A stretch of DNA of 64,000 bases from Actinotignum schaalii (GTDB lineage Bacteria > Actinomycetota > Actinomycetes > Actinomycetales > Actinomycetaceae), in contig NZ_CP008802.1 in assembly GCF_000724605.1 (NCBI RefSeq), forward strand, positions 1,674,001 to 1,738,000, in the 5' to 3' direction. The notes under the pieces are model-generated. The model was given only the letters and a program-made list of their open reading frames with translations, searched no databases and was not told the origin of the DNA. The number at the start of each line of letters is the position of its first letter. The first letter of the stretch is position 1. The position numbers and the translations under genes were made by a program. Of this stretch, positions 32,340-40,577 are shown piece after piece.

Positions 32340-35185
32340 TAGATAATGTCCTTCTTCTGGAGGTGACGCAGCGCGAACCAGCCGATGGGCACCCGCGCCC
32401 AGAAGGTGAGCAGGCGGTACAGGATCGCGGTGGAGAAGGCCACCGAATACGGCAGGCCCGCGATGGTGAGTCCGCCGGTGAGGGCCGCTTCCACCGGGCC
32501 GATACCGCCGGGGGAGGGCGCCAGGGAGCCCACCGAATTGGAAACCAGGTAGGTGATCGCCAGGGTGACCACCGGCAGGGTCTCCCCGAAGGCCGCCAGG
32601 GAAAAACCGAAGGCCGCCACGAAACTCACCGTCATGAGGAGCGAACCTCCGAAACCGGCGAGAATCCGGGACGGATGGGTGGCTAGCCACACCACGCGCG
32701 GCCATACCTGCTCGATGGTGGGGCGCACCAGCTCAATGACCTTGCGGCGCAGCGGGCGAATGAAGTAGACGGCCGCGCCCAGGGCCGCCACCGCCGCCAC
32801 GATGAGCATGACGGAGGTGCTCGGGATGGAAAGATTCCCGAAGTCGCCGGTGAGCAGCCCGAGGGCCAACAGCAGCAGCACCGTGGTAATAAATTGCGCG
32901 ATCTGCACCAGGGATACCGTGGCCACCGCGACCGGGGTGGCCACCTGGTTGCGTTGCAGGTAGCGCAAATTGAGGGCGAGCGGCCCGATACCGGCCGGCA
33001 TGACCAGCCCCAGCACCGAGGCGGCGATTTGCACCTCGCTGGTTTCCCACAGCGGCAGGCGTTCGGCCGTGTAGGCTTTCAGGCACAGCGCCGCACCCAC
33101 GTACGTTGCGAAACTGGCGATAAAGGCGGCGAGCATCCACCACGGGTTGGCATTGCGAATCGTTTCTTGCAGCTCGGTGAAATTAATGGAGCCGAGCAGA
33201 ATAAAGATGGCAAGCACCCCGATGACGATGGTAATAATCGTCTTCGCGGAGAATTTACGCAGCTGGATGGTCTGGGTGGCGGTGCCAATATCCTGCGGGA
33301 GGACCTCCAGGAGCACCTCGCGCATCCGCTGCACGCCCTTTTTATCCTCAAGTTCGGCCAGGGTTTGCGCCGGCATAATGGTGCGCTGGATCGTCGGGGC
33401 CACCGAGGAGAGCCGGTCGCGGGAAATGCAGCGCAGCGCGGAAGCGACGGCGCGTTCCGGGCCCACCGCCACCGCCTGGAGCAGGTACAACTGCGCCAAA
33501 TCAATATGCCGGGAAAGCTCATTAGAAGAAAAACTGCCGTTGCGCCAATGGGTGATGAGGGCTTCGTCCCCGCGCACCGCGACCACCCCGGCGCGAATAT
33601 CGTGGTGGGTGAGCCCGCGTGCGTGCGCGCGTTCGAGCGTGGACCACATGGAGTCCAGCGCCGCGTCAGAGATATCTTCCGGCTCCAGATCCGTGAGGGG
33701 AACGGCCTCGATATCGGCAAAAGCGACGACGGCGGACGCGCCAGCCGCCGCGTAATGTGCATCGCGCCGCGGGGCAACCCCGGCGTTCACCGCGAGGGCT
33801 TCCATAAGGAGGGTGCGTTCGGCAGTTTCCTCCACGTTATCCCCGGTCCGCTGGGTGACCTGGGTGAGGGTGGCTCGCTGCCAGGCACTGGCCAGGCGCC
33901 CGAGGACCGCACGATCCGAGTCGATAAGCGCGGCAACGTAATGGGCGCCGTCGGCCAAAGTAACCACGTAGTGGCGGGAATTGACGTCCCCGATAAGCGG
34001 GCGGACTTCGTGGCGGGCCCGGGTGATGAGGGCGCGCACGTTAATATCGTCCTCCGGTTCGCCCAGCTGGTAGGCGCCCGCCGCGCTCGCGGGGAGCGCG
34101 CCTTCGGTTTCCGCGCCCGCATCGGCGGCGAAAGCGGCGCTGGTATGCGCGCCGTGGCCGGCCGCGCCGCCCGGTCCACTAGCGCCATCCGCTCCGCTAT
34201 GCCCGGTGAGCGCCTCGCGCAGCTCCTTAAGAATCGCGGTATCCACATATCCGAGCGGGCCGGTCACGGGAACGGACCACGCGTGCATATCGGCGTCGTC
34301 GCCCGCATCCACGCGGATAATGCTGCGTGCGTCCAGGCCGGCGCGGCGAATAAGAGTGACGACGGCGGCGCCGGTGGCGCGGTCGGGCGAATCCCCGAAA
34401 GCGTAGAGCGCGAAATAGCCGCAGGCCATCCCCACGAATACGGTGGTGAGCGCGCCGGTGAGGGTTTGGGCGCCCTGGAGCACGGACAGCACCAGCACGA
34501 TTCCCAGCGCCCACCAGCCGGTGCGCACCAGCCGGCCCTGGCGTTCGGAAGCGGCCACCACCAGGATGGTGGCGATAATCGAAACGTAGGGGAGCATGCC
34601 CACGGCGGCTTGTTCTTGGATGGTATCCGAGAGGTCGATGGTGATTTGCGAGGTGGGCATGAAGCGTTCGAAAAGCCACAGGGAGCCGTAGCAGATGGCG
34701 AGGGCGCCGGCCATGGCCACCAGCGCGGTCACGAGCGTGCGCCAGCGTCGGTAGCGGATGATGTCGAAGAAAAGCAGGAGGGGGAGGAAGAGTGAGACGA
34801 GACCCTCGAGCACGTTAATCGGCATGGAGAAAATGGTGCGGAGGGTATCCGGGGCGGCGTTGGCGACGTCGTGCGTGACGGCCACGGTGGTGGTGTAGCC
34901 GAAGCGGGAGATGAGGAGCATCCCGGCGATGGCCAGGGTGAAGAGGATGCCGCGCAGCAGGTTGGCGGGACGGCGGGTCCAGCGCGCGATTTCGTCCACG
35001 AGGAGGACGCGGTGCACGGCGGGCTCGGCTAGCTCGGCAGGTTCCGCGGGTTCGGCGGGGGAAGTTTCCGCAAGCGCCGGTGAAGCGGTGGAAACGGAAG
35101 CGGGCGCTTCGGGCGCGCTTATCGCAGCCGGGGCGGCTTCTACCTCCGCCGGCTGGACCGGGCTCGTTTCCTCGTTGTGGCGCAC
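32339..35185 (-). CDS. Flippase-like (TIGR00374/LPG-synthase TM) protein with kinase-like middle domain
   Basis: 948 residues. Order: Pro/Ala/Glu-rich tail (1-60), several helices (about 75-260), a soluble middle part with a kinase-like segment (GLTHHDIRAGVVAV, around residue 560), then a block of ~8 helices (about 650-940). That block has the TIGR00374/AglD/MprF-like flippase signature (SIPSTSVM..., PSPGGIGPVEAALTGGL). The kinase-like HRD equivalent is HHDIRAG without an obvious DFG, so it is probably a pseudokinase. Mycobacterial proteins with this layout exist, with no firm function. With two GT-C-like proteins downstream it suggests assembly or export of an envelope glycoconjugate. GTG start; the Shine-Dalgarno is weak. 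Confidence 0.8.
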   Translation of the reverse strand: MRHNEETSPVQPAEVEAAPAAISAPEAPASVSTASPALAETSPAEPAEPAELAEPAVHRVLLVDEIARWTRRPANLLRGILFTLAIAGMLLISRFGYTTTVAVTHDVANAAPDTLRTIFSMPINVLEGLVSLFLPLLLFFDIIRYRRWRTLVTALVAMAGALAICYGSLWLFERFMPTSQITIDLSDTIQEQAAVGMLPYVSIIATILVVAASERQGRLVRTGWWALGIVLVLSVLQGAQTLTGALTTVFVGMACGYFALYAFGDSPDRATGAAVVTLIRRAGLDARSIIRVDAGDDADMHAWSVPVTGPLGYVDTAILKELREALTGHSGADGASGPGGAAGHGAHTSAAFAADAGAETEGALPASAAGAYQLGEPEDDINVRALITRARHEVRPLIGDVNSRHYVVTLADGAHYVAALIDSDRAVLGRLASAWQRATLTQVTQRTGDNVEETAERTLLMEALAVNAGVAPRRDAHYAAAGASAVVAFADIEAVPLTDLEPEDISDAALDSMWSTLERAHARGLTHHDIRAGVVAVRGDEALITHWRNGSFSSNELSRHIDLAQLYLLQAVAVGPERAVASALRCISRDRLSSVAPTIQRTIMPAQTLAELEDKKGVQRMREVLLEVLPQDIGTATQTIQLRKFSAKTIITIVIGVLAIFILLGSINFTELQETIRNANPWWMLAAFIASFATYVGAALCLKAYTAERLPLWETSEVQIAASVLGLVMPAGIGPLALNLRYLQRNQVATPVAVATVSLVQIAQFITTVLLLLALGLLTGDFGNLSIPSTSVMLIVAAVAALGAAVYFIRPLRRKVIELVRPTIEQVWPRVVWLATHPSRILAGFGGSLLMTVSFVAAFGFSLAAFGETLPVVTLAITYLVSNSVGSLAPSPGGIGPVEAALTGGLTIAGLPYSVAFSTAILYRLLTFWARVPIGWFALRHLQKKDII

Positions 35186-35303
35186 CAGCTCAGTCTAGTT
35201 GATAGGTATTAGTTTCTCCTGTGACCTGGCGCGGTTACTCGGTGAGCGCGGTGCCGGTTGCGGGGCGCGGGAGGCGGCGAGTGCCCGGCGATTCGGAGCG
35301 GCA

Positions 35304-37814
35304 CTACTCAGCCCGGCGCAGCCGCAGCGAATTGAGCACCACGATAACCGAGGAGGAAGCCATGGCCGCCGCGGCCAACCCGGGCAAGATAATCCCGGCC
35401 ACCGCCGCCGGAATCGCGACGAGGTTATAGCCGAAAGCCCAGGCCAGATTCTGGCGGATAACCCGCAAGGTGGCGGCGGAGATGCGCAGCGCCGCCCCCA
35501 CATTGCGCAGATCGGAATTGACGATGGTGATATCGGAGGCGGCCTTGGCCACGTCCGTGCCCGAGCCCATCGCGATGGAAAGGTCCGCGGCGGCCAGAGC
35601 TGCGGCGTCGTTCACCCCGTCCCCGACCATCGCAACCCGCCGGCCCTCCGCGCGCACCGCTTCCACCACCCGGACCTTGTCCTCGGGAAGGACCTCGGCG
35701 TGCACGATGTCGATTCCGGCAGCCCGGGCCACCGCGCGGGTGGTGGCCGCGTTATCCCCGGAGGCCAGAATTGGGGTGAGGCCCAGTTCTTTGAGTTCGG
35801 CGACGGCAGCGGCGGAGGTGGGGCGCAGCTGGTCGCGCACCGTCACGAGGGCAAGCGCTTCGCGTGCGCCGGTTTCGCGTGCCAGCATGACCAGGGACGC
35901 CCCGGCACTCGCGGCTTCTTCCAGTACGTTTTCCCACTCGGAGAGATCCACGCCGGCCTCCCGCAGCGCCCGCGGGGAGGCCGCGTAGTAGCGCCGCCCG
36001 CCAATAGTGGCGCGCACGCCCTGCCCGGCCAGATTCTCAAAATCGGTGGCGGGGGCGAGCTGAAGCCCCTCCTCGCGCGCCCGGGCCACAATCGCGCGGG
36101 CGAGGGGATGCTCGGAATAGTTTTCCACGCTCGCGGCCAGGGCCAGCGCTTCTGTCGCTTCGTTGAGCGCGTTTTCTTGGTAGGCCGTTTCTTTTTCCGT
36201 CGCTTCTTTTTCCGCCGCTTCTTTTTGGGCGACGCCGCCGCCAGCCGCGCCATCAGTCCCCGCCGGCGGGAGAATCACCCGGTCCACGGCCATGGTTCCG
36301 GTGGTGAGAGTGCCGGTTTTATCCAAAATAATGGTGTCTACGCTATGGGCGCTTTCCAGGGTTTCCGGGCCGTGGATAAGGATGCCGCGCTGGCTGGCCC
36401 GCCCGGAACCCACCATGAGCGCGGTGGGGGTGGCCAAGCCTAGAGCACAGGGGCAGGCCACCACCAGCACTGTAATGGCGGTCATGATGGCCAGGTCCAG
36501 GGGGTTCCCGAGCGCCAGGCGCACCCCGAATGTCGCGAGCGCAATGAGAATAACGGCGGGTACAAATACTGCGGAAACCCGGTCCGCCAGGGCCTGCACC
36601 GGGGCTTTCCCGGATTGGGCGCGGGTGAGAAGGCGGCCCATCTGCGCCAGGGTGGTATCGCGGCCCACCCGGGTGGCCCGCACCCGGATCGCGCCGGCGG
36701 TGGTGAGGGTCGCCCCGGTGACCTCATCGCCCGGGCCCACATCAATCGGGGTGGATTCGCCGGTGAGGAGGCTGGCATCCACCGCGGTAATCCCGGAAAC
36801 CACCACCCCGTCGGTCGCAATTTTCGTGCCGGGGGCCACGAGGAATTCGTCGCCGACAGCCAGGTCGCTGGCAGGAATTATTTCATCAACATCCGCTCCG
36901 GAGGCGGTGCGTACCCGGCGTGCGTCGTCGGCCCCTAAAGCGAGGAGGGACCGCAGTGCATCGCCGGCGCTGCGGCGCGAGCGGGTCTCCAGCCAGCGCC
37001 CCAACAGGAGGAAGGTGACGATCATGGCCGCGGTTTCGAAATACACGTGGGAGCCGTGCGGGGCGCCGGTGGCGAGCGCGTGGATGCCGGTCATGGACAT
37101 GCGGTAGTCGGCGCCGCCGGCCCCGCCCCACAGCAGCGCCCAGATCGACCACCCCAGCGAGGCCAGGGTGCCCAGCGAGATGAGGGTGTCCATGGTGGTG
37201 GAGCCGTGGCGCAGCGCGGCGGCGGCCGAACGGTGGAAGGGCCAGCCGCACCAGAGTGCGATGGGGAGGGTGAGCGCGCCGATGACCCATTGCCAGTACG
37301 GGAATTGCAGGGCCGGGATCATGGAGAGCGCCACCACGGGGATGGAGAGGGCCAGCGAGATCCAGAAACGCCGCCGCAGCGAGGCGATACGGGCGCTTGC
37401 TTGGGCATCGGCTGCTTCACGCGTAGCTGCTGCGCGGGCAGATTCGGCCTGCGCGCTCGGGTTGGCGGTGGCCGGGTGTGCGTCGTCGTGCGGATTGGTA
37501 GTGCCCGCGCGGGCACCCGCGCTCGTATCAGTGCCGCTCCCGGCCGCGGGGGTGAGGTCTGTGCGGGAAATGAGGCGGGCTTCGTAACCGGCCGCGCTGA
37601 CCTGGGCGAGGAGATCGGCGGTGTCCAGGTGCGCCCCAGTTTCGCTGAGTTCGAGGCGGGCTTCGTCGGTAGCGAGATTGACGGAGGCGCGCACCCCGGG
37701 CAGCTTATTGAGTTTCTTTTCCACGCGCGCCACGCAGGAAGCGCAGGTCATCCCGGAAATCGCAAGGTTTACTTCGGCAACGGGAGCTCCGCTATCTGGC
37801 GTGGTGGATGTCAT
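35304..37814 (-). CDS. copA: Copper-translocating P1B-type ATPase
   Basis: 836 residues. The N-terminal heavy-metal-associated domain has GMTCASC (~residue 21). A ~50-residue low-complexity linker follows, then eight transmembrane helices with CPCALGLATP in helix 6, the phosphorylation site DKTGTLTTG, HP-type SEHPLARAI, and GDGVNDAAALAAADLSIAMG. CPC together with an N-terminal CxxC supports Cu(I) export. An Ala/Glu/Lys-rich insert (KEAAEKEATEKE) in the nucleotide-binding region is unusual and comes from repetitive DNA. The start follows the copZ stop directly (TAAATG), giving coupled expression with the chaperone. The first linker contains a copy of the motif core (37480-37489). Confidence 0.93.
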   Translation of the reverse strand: MTSTTPDSGAPVAEVNLAISGMTCASCVARVEKKLNKLPGVRASVNLATDEARLELSETGAHLDTADLLAQVSAAGYEARLISRTDLTPAAGSGTDTSAGARAGTTNPHDDAHPATANPSAQAESARAAATREAADAQASARIASLRRRFWISLALSIPVVALSMIPALQFPYWQWVIGALTLPIALWCGWPFHRSAAAALRHGSTTMDTLISLGTLASLGWSIWALLWGGAGGADYRMSMTGIHALATGAPHGSHVYFETAAMIVTFLLLGRWLETRSRRSAGDALRSLLALGADDARRVRTASGADVDEIIPASDLAVGDEFLVAPGTKIATDGVVVSGITAVDASLLTGESTPIDVGPGDEVTGATLTTAGAIRVRATRVGRDTTLAQMGRLLTRAQSGKAPVQALADRVSAVFVPAVILIALATFGVRLALGNPLDLAIMTAITVLVVACPCALGLATPTALMVGSGRASQRGILIHGPETLESAHSVDTIILDKTGTLTTGTMAVDRVILPPAGTDGAAGGGVAQKEAAEKEATEKETAYQENALNEATEALALAASVENYSEHPLARAIVARAREEGLQLAPATDFENLAGQGVRATIGGRRYYAASPRALREAGVDLSEWENVLEEAASAGASLVMLARETGAREALALVTVRDQLRPTSAAAVAELKELGLTPILASGDNAATTRAVARAAGIDIVHAEVLPEDKVRVVEAVRAEGRRVAMVGDGVNDAAALAAADLSIAMGSGTDVAKAASDITIVNSDLRNVGAALRISAATLRVIRQNLAWAFGYNLVAIPAAVAGIILPGLAAAAMASSSVIVVLNSLRLRRAE

Positions 37815-38060
37815 TTAGCGGATGATCTCGGTCACGGTGTAGTCACCGGCTTCGGCTACCGCAGCTTTGAGGTCCTCGTCGGAAAAATCGTGCGGGGTGT
37901 ACACGAGCACCGAAGAAGTACCTTCCGAGTTCAAGGTGACGAGCACGCTGTTGACATCTGGGAGAGCATCGAGTTCCGCGCTTACGTGCTTGACGCAGTT
38001 TTCGCAGGTCATCCCGGTGACTTTCAGCTCGATAGTGCGATCAAATTCTTCTGTTGCCAT
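37815..38060 (-). CDS. copZ: Copper chaperone, heavy-metal-associated domain
   Basis: 81 residues, a single HMA ferredoxin-like domain with metal-binding GMTCENC. It would carry Cu(I) to the ATPase encoded immediately downstream. GAAGGAGG lies six bases before the ATG. A CCCC-GAGGT-GGGG inverted repeat at 38080-38092 just upstream resembles the core of CsoR-type copper operators, but the match is short. The pair copZ-copA forms a two-gene operon. Confidence 0.9.
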   Translation of the reverse strand: MATEEFDRTIELKVTGMTCENCVKHVSAELDALPDVNSVLVTLNSEGTSSVLVYTPHDFSDEDLKAAVAEAGDYTVTEIIR

Positions 38061-38079
38061 GGTGCGCCTCCTTCTTCAG

Positions 38080-38092
38080 CCCCGAGGTGGGG
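38080..38092. promoter_or_regulatory. Possible CsoR-like operator before copZ
   Basis: CCCCGAGGTGGGG is a G-tract/C-tract inverted repeat upstream of the copper operon. CsoR operators contain such tracts, but the repeat also occurs by chance in G+C-rich DNA. Confidence 0.25.
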
Positions 38093-38154
38093 TGCACTCG
38101 GTTTAACACGATTCCTGGCGGTGCTATTCCCGCATAGCTTGCGGCTCGGGAAAC

Positions 38155-38424
38155 CTAGTAGCGTTCTTCTTCGCGCATCTGTTTCAGAATCTCGCTTGCC
38201 GTTGGCCCATCGGGCGTAGGCTCGGCGGGCGTAGACGCAAGCTCAACAAGGTCCGGCCACGGAATTGTTGCTTCCTGTACGTCCCCGTTTTTCCACAGCC
38301 GCAGCAGTGGAGAATCTTTCTGCTCAAGTGACTTTTTATCCATGTTTTTCATTGTATGGCCCAAGGAATCGCTTGCCCTGAATTCGTGATCGCAGCGCGG
38401 CCGGAGTGAGCGTCGTCGCCGCAT
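38155..38424 (-). CDS. Small protein coupled to the AAA/DUF4143 ATPase, antitoxin-like tail
   Basis: Up to 89 residues. The start could be ATG 38424, directly after the upstream stop (TAAATG), or the internal MKNMDKK at 38352. The better-looking part is 66 residues, ending PTASEILKQMREEERY. The charged helical tail resembles antitoxins and prevent-host-death-type proteins, but I cannot place it in a family. Its position directly behind an AAA/DUF4143 gene with a nuclease-like C-terminus suggests a functional pair. That is inference from adjacency only. Confidence 0.55.
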   Translation of the reverse strand: MRRRRSLRPRCDHEFRASDSLGHTMKNMDKKSLEQKDSPLLRLWKNGDVQEATIPWPDLVELASTPAEPTPDGPTASEILKQMREEERY

Positions 38425-39675
38425 TTACGCCCCCAATAGCGCGAGGGGGATGACATAAATTCCGTCGGTGCGACGGTACGCCTGGGTACCGGTGTTGAGG
38501 ACCATGAGCAGCGGGTCCTGTTCGGGGATGTGCTTGCGTAACCACAGCAGGTGCTGCACGTCATGCTCGCTAATCGCGTTGGCGAGTTTCACCTCCACTG
38601 CGGCGATTTCTCCGCTCGAGCCCTCAGCTATCAAGTCCACCTCGTGGTCACCGTTGCGGGTTCGTAAGTGGAATACGCGGGCCCGGTTAGCTTCGGCTGC
38701 GACTCGCACGCTCAGCGCGGCTAGGGACTCGAATAATTGCCCCAAGAACTTCTGCCCGCGTGCGCCCAGCAATGTGTTTTCGTTCAGGTTGAGTAGCCGC
38801 AGCGCCAGTGCCGGATCAGCTAGCTGGTGTTTGGGTGCAAGTTGCAGCCGCTTCAAGGCGGTGCTAGCGGGTGCCCAACCGGGGATCGGGTCCAGAATCC
38901 ACAGTGCGGTGAGGTGTTCGCGGTACGTAATTGTGGTGCTTTTTGCGGGCTGCGTGCCATCCCCACCGGTGGTGGCATCTAATAAATTGGCGTACGACGT
39001 TGTGAGGGAACTCGCCGCGGCGTACGCAGCTAACCAGCGGTGCAATACTTCCGGGCGGCGCACCGTTGCCCCGTAATCGGGTAAATCGCGGTCGATAATC
39101 AAGCGCAGATACGAATCCAGTAACTCTTGGGTTACTTCAGCGGATTTCGTCATGATCCCAGGGAAACCACTCCGGGCTATGGCGCGGCAATAATCCGGCA
39201 AAGCAAAATCCGTATGGCCGGCTATGTCTTGATTCGGGTTCCGGAGCAGTTCACCGAAACTCACGCTAGGCTCAACGAGTTCGCGTTCGAATAATGCCAT
39301 CGGGCGCAGCCGTAAAGAGAGCACGCGCCCGGCTCCGCTGTGCAGCCCGCTGGCATCGAAAGGTGTGGCTGAGCCGGTCAGCAGGAATCTTCCCGCAGGT
39401 GCACCCCCGTCTACCTGGCGCCGCACAGAATCCCACACCGCCGGGACTTTCTGCCATTCGTCCAATAAGAGGGTGCCGGGCGGGACGGTGGTGAAATCCG
39501 GATCCGCGGCCGCCACGTATTGAGTTTCGGGGCGGTCAAGCAGCCATACTGTATTCGCGCGCTGCAAAGCGGTGGCGGTTTTCCCTACGCCTTTCGCGCC
39601 GTCAATCGCGATTGCGGGAACCTCGGGAAGTAATGCGTCTAGCCGCTTATCAATTGCTCGCTTATGGTAACGCAT
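38425..39675 (-). CDS. AAA ATPase with DUF4143 domain
   Basis: 416 residues. Walker A is GAKGVGKT (~residue 27-34), Walker B LLLDEWQ, and sensor LLTGSATP. The C-terminal DUF4143 domain contains DHEVDLIAEG...AVEVKLA, a D-x(n)-E-x-K pattern like the PD-(D/E)XK nuclease fold. Proteins of this type are frequent in accessory regions and often vary between strains; their role is poorly known, though toxin-antitoxin and defence links have been proposed. Four 23-bp tandem repeats lie directly upstream of the start codon and the small coupled protein follows. Confidence 0.88.
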   Translation of the reverse strand: MRYHKRAIDKRLDALLPEVPAIAIDGAKGVGKTATALQRANTVWLLDRPETQYVAAADPDFTTVPPGTLLLDEWQKVPAVWDSVRRQVDGGAPAGRFLLTGSATPFDASGLHSGAGRVLSLRLRPMALFERELVEPSVSFGELLRNPNQDIAGHTDFALPDYCRAIARSGFPGIMTKSAEVTQELLDSYLRLIIDRDLPDYGATVRRPEVLHRWLAAYAAASSLTTSYANLLDATTGGDGTQPAKSTTITYREHLTALWILDPIPGWAPASTALKRLQLAPKHQLADPALALRLLNLNENTLLGARGQKFLGQLFESLAALSVRVAAEANRARVFHLRTRNGDHEVDLIAEGSSGEIAAVEVKLANAISEHDVQHLLWLRKHIPEQDPLLMVLNTGTQAYRRTDGIYVIPLALLGA

Positions 39676-39680
39676 AGCCC

Positions 39681-39772
39681 TATCCTACCGTTAGCAGGCT
39701 ACCTACGCTACCTTTAGCCGGCTTTCTATCCTACTTTTAGCCGAACTTCTACGCTACCTTGAGCCGGAATTG
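39681..39772. repeat. Four tandem 23-bp imperfect repeats upstream of the AAA/DUF4143 gene
   Basis: Units start at 39681, 39704, 39727 and 39750. Each follows the pattern TAYSCTACYKTTAGC plus a variable end; units 1 and 3 begin TATCCTAC and units 2 and 4 TACGCTACC. They fill the promoter region of the gene starting at 39675. No spacers are present, so this is not CRISPR. An operator array or slippage-generated repeat is possible. Confidence 0.8.
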
Positions 39773-39789
39773 CTTGAGAGTTTTATGTC

Positions 39790-40473
39790 CTAACGCCCGC
39801 GCCGGTTCACAACCACGCGGTGAATAATCCACCCCACCGCGATCACCAGGCACACCACCGCCACGATCTTCGCGAAAATCCCCACGTAATCTTCCACGAT
39901 GGTCCAATTCGCGCCCAGCAGGTAGCCGGCGTAAATCAGAATCGTATTCCAGATCGCCGAGCCCACCGCCGTCAGCGCGGTAAATTTCAGCATCCCCATA
40001 TTCGTCACGCCGGCAGGCAGAGAAATAAGGGAGCGGAAAATCGGCACCATGCGCCCGAAGAACACGGTCCAACTGCCGTGTTTATCGAACCATGCCTCGG
40101 TTTTATCCACGTCGGATTGTTTGGTGAGCGGGAACCACAGCAGAATTTTGCGGGTGCGTTCCCGCCCGAGCCAGGCGCCCAGCCCGTACAGCAGCCACGC
40201 CCCGGCCAGCGAACCGGCGGTACACCACAGAATCGCGCCGATGAGCGTCATATTCGAGGTGGGTGAGGAGGCCGTGAACCCGGCCAGCGGCAAAATCACC
40301 TCGGAGGGCAGCGGCGGAAAAATATTTTCCAGCGCGATAAGAAGCGCCGCTCCGAACCCGCCGATAGCGTCCATCACACTGACCACCCAGCCGGTGATAC
40401 CGCCCATCGCGCCCGGGTCGCCACCCGGCGCCGGTGCGGTCGCCAGGACGCTCGTCCATGCTGCTACGTTCAC
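39790..40473 (-). CDS. DedA-family membrane protein
   Basis: 227 residues from GTG 40473 (AGAGGAG precedes). DedA/SNARE-associated family hallmarks are present: ENIFPPLPSE in the first re-entrant region and FGRMVPIFRSLISLPAG in the second, with four to five hydrophobic segments. DedA proteins act in membrane homeostasis and several flip phospholipids or undecaprenyl phosphate. A pore-lining acidic and arginine pair (E in PPLPSE, R in GRMVPIFR) is intact. The C-terminus is basic (HRVVVNRRGR). Confidence 0.92.
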   Translation of the reverse strand: MNVAAWTSVLATAPAPGGDPGAMGGITGWVVSVMDAIGGFGAALLIALENIFPPLPSEVILPLAGFTASSPTSNMTLIGAILWCTAGSLAGAWLLYGLGAWLGRERTRKILLWFPLTKQSDVDKTEAWFDKHGSWTVFFGRMVPIFRSLISLPAGVTNMGMLKFTALTAVGSAIWNTILIYAGYLLGANWTIVEDYVGIFAKIVAVVCLVIAVGWIIHRVVVNRRGR

Positions 40474-40527
40474 GCTTCTCCTCTGGTTGCGAACGCCGCG
40501 AAGTGCGGCACATATGCCGTATTTTTT

Positions 40528-40563
40528 ACGACGACGCCGCCGCGCTACCGCGCGGCCTGCCGG
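40528..40563 (-). repeat. Dispersed 36-bp intergenic repeat, copy 2
   Basis: Exact reverse complement of 17104-17139. On the minus strand it reads hairpin then GGCGTCGTCGTA and lies between the purB stop and the DedA start. It contains an exact copy of the 11-base motif (40527-40537). Confidence 0.85.
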
Positions 40564-40577
40564 TTACCTTAGCAGGC

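Noticed and set aside
32894-34795. Long plus-strand open frame of 633 codons
   Set aside because: Antisense to the flippase-like gene; no family features and no ribosome-binding site.
39681-39772. CRISPR-like array
   Set aside because: The 23-bp units are directly adjacent with no spacers and no cas genes are nearby.
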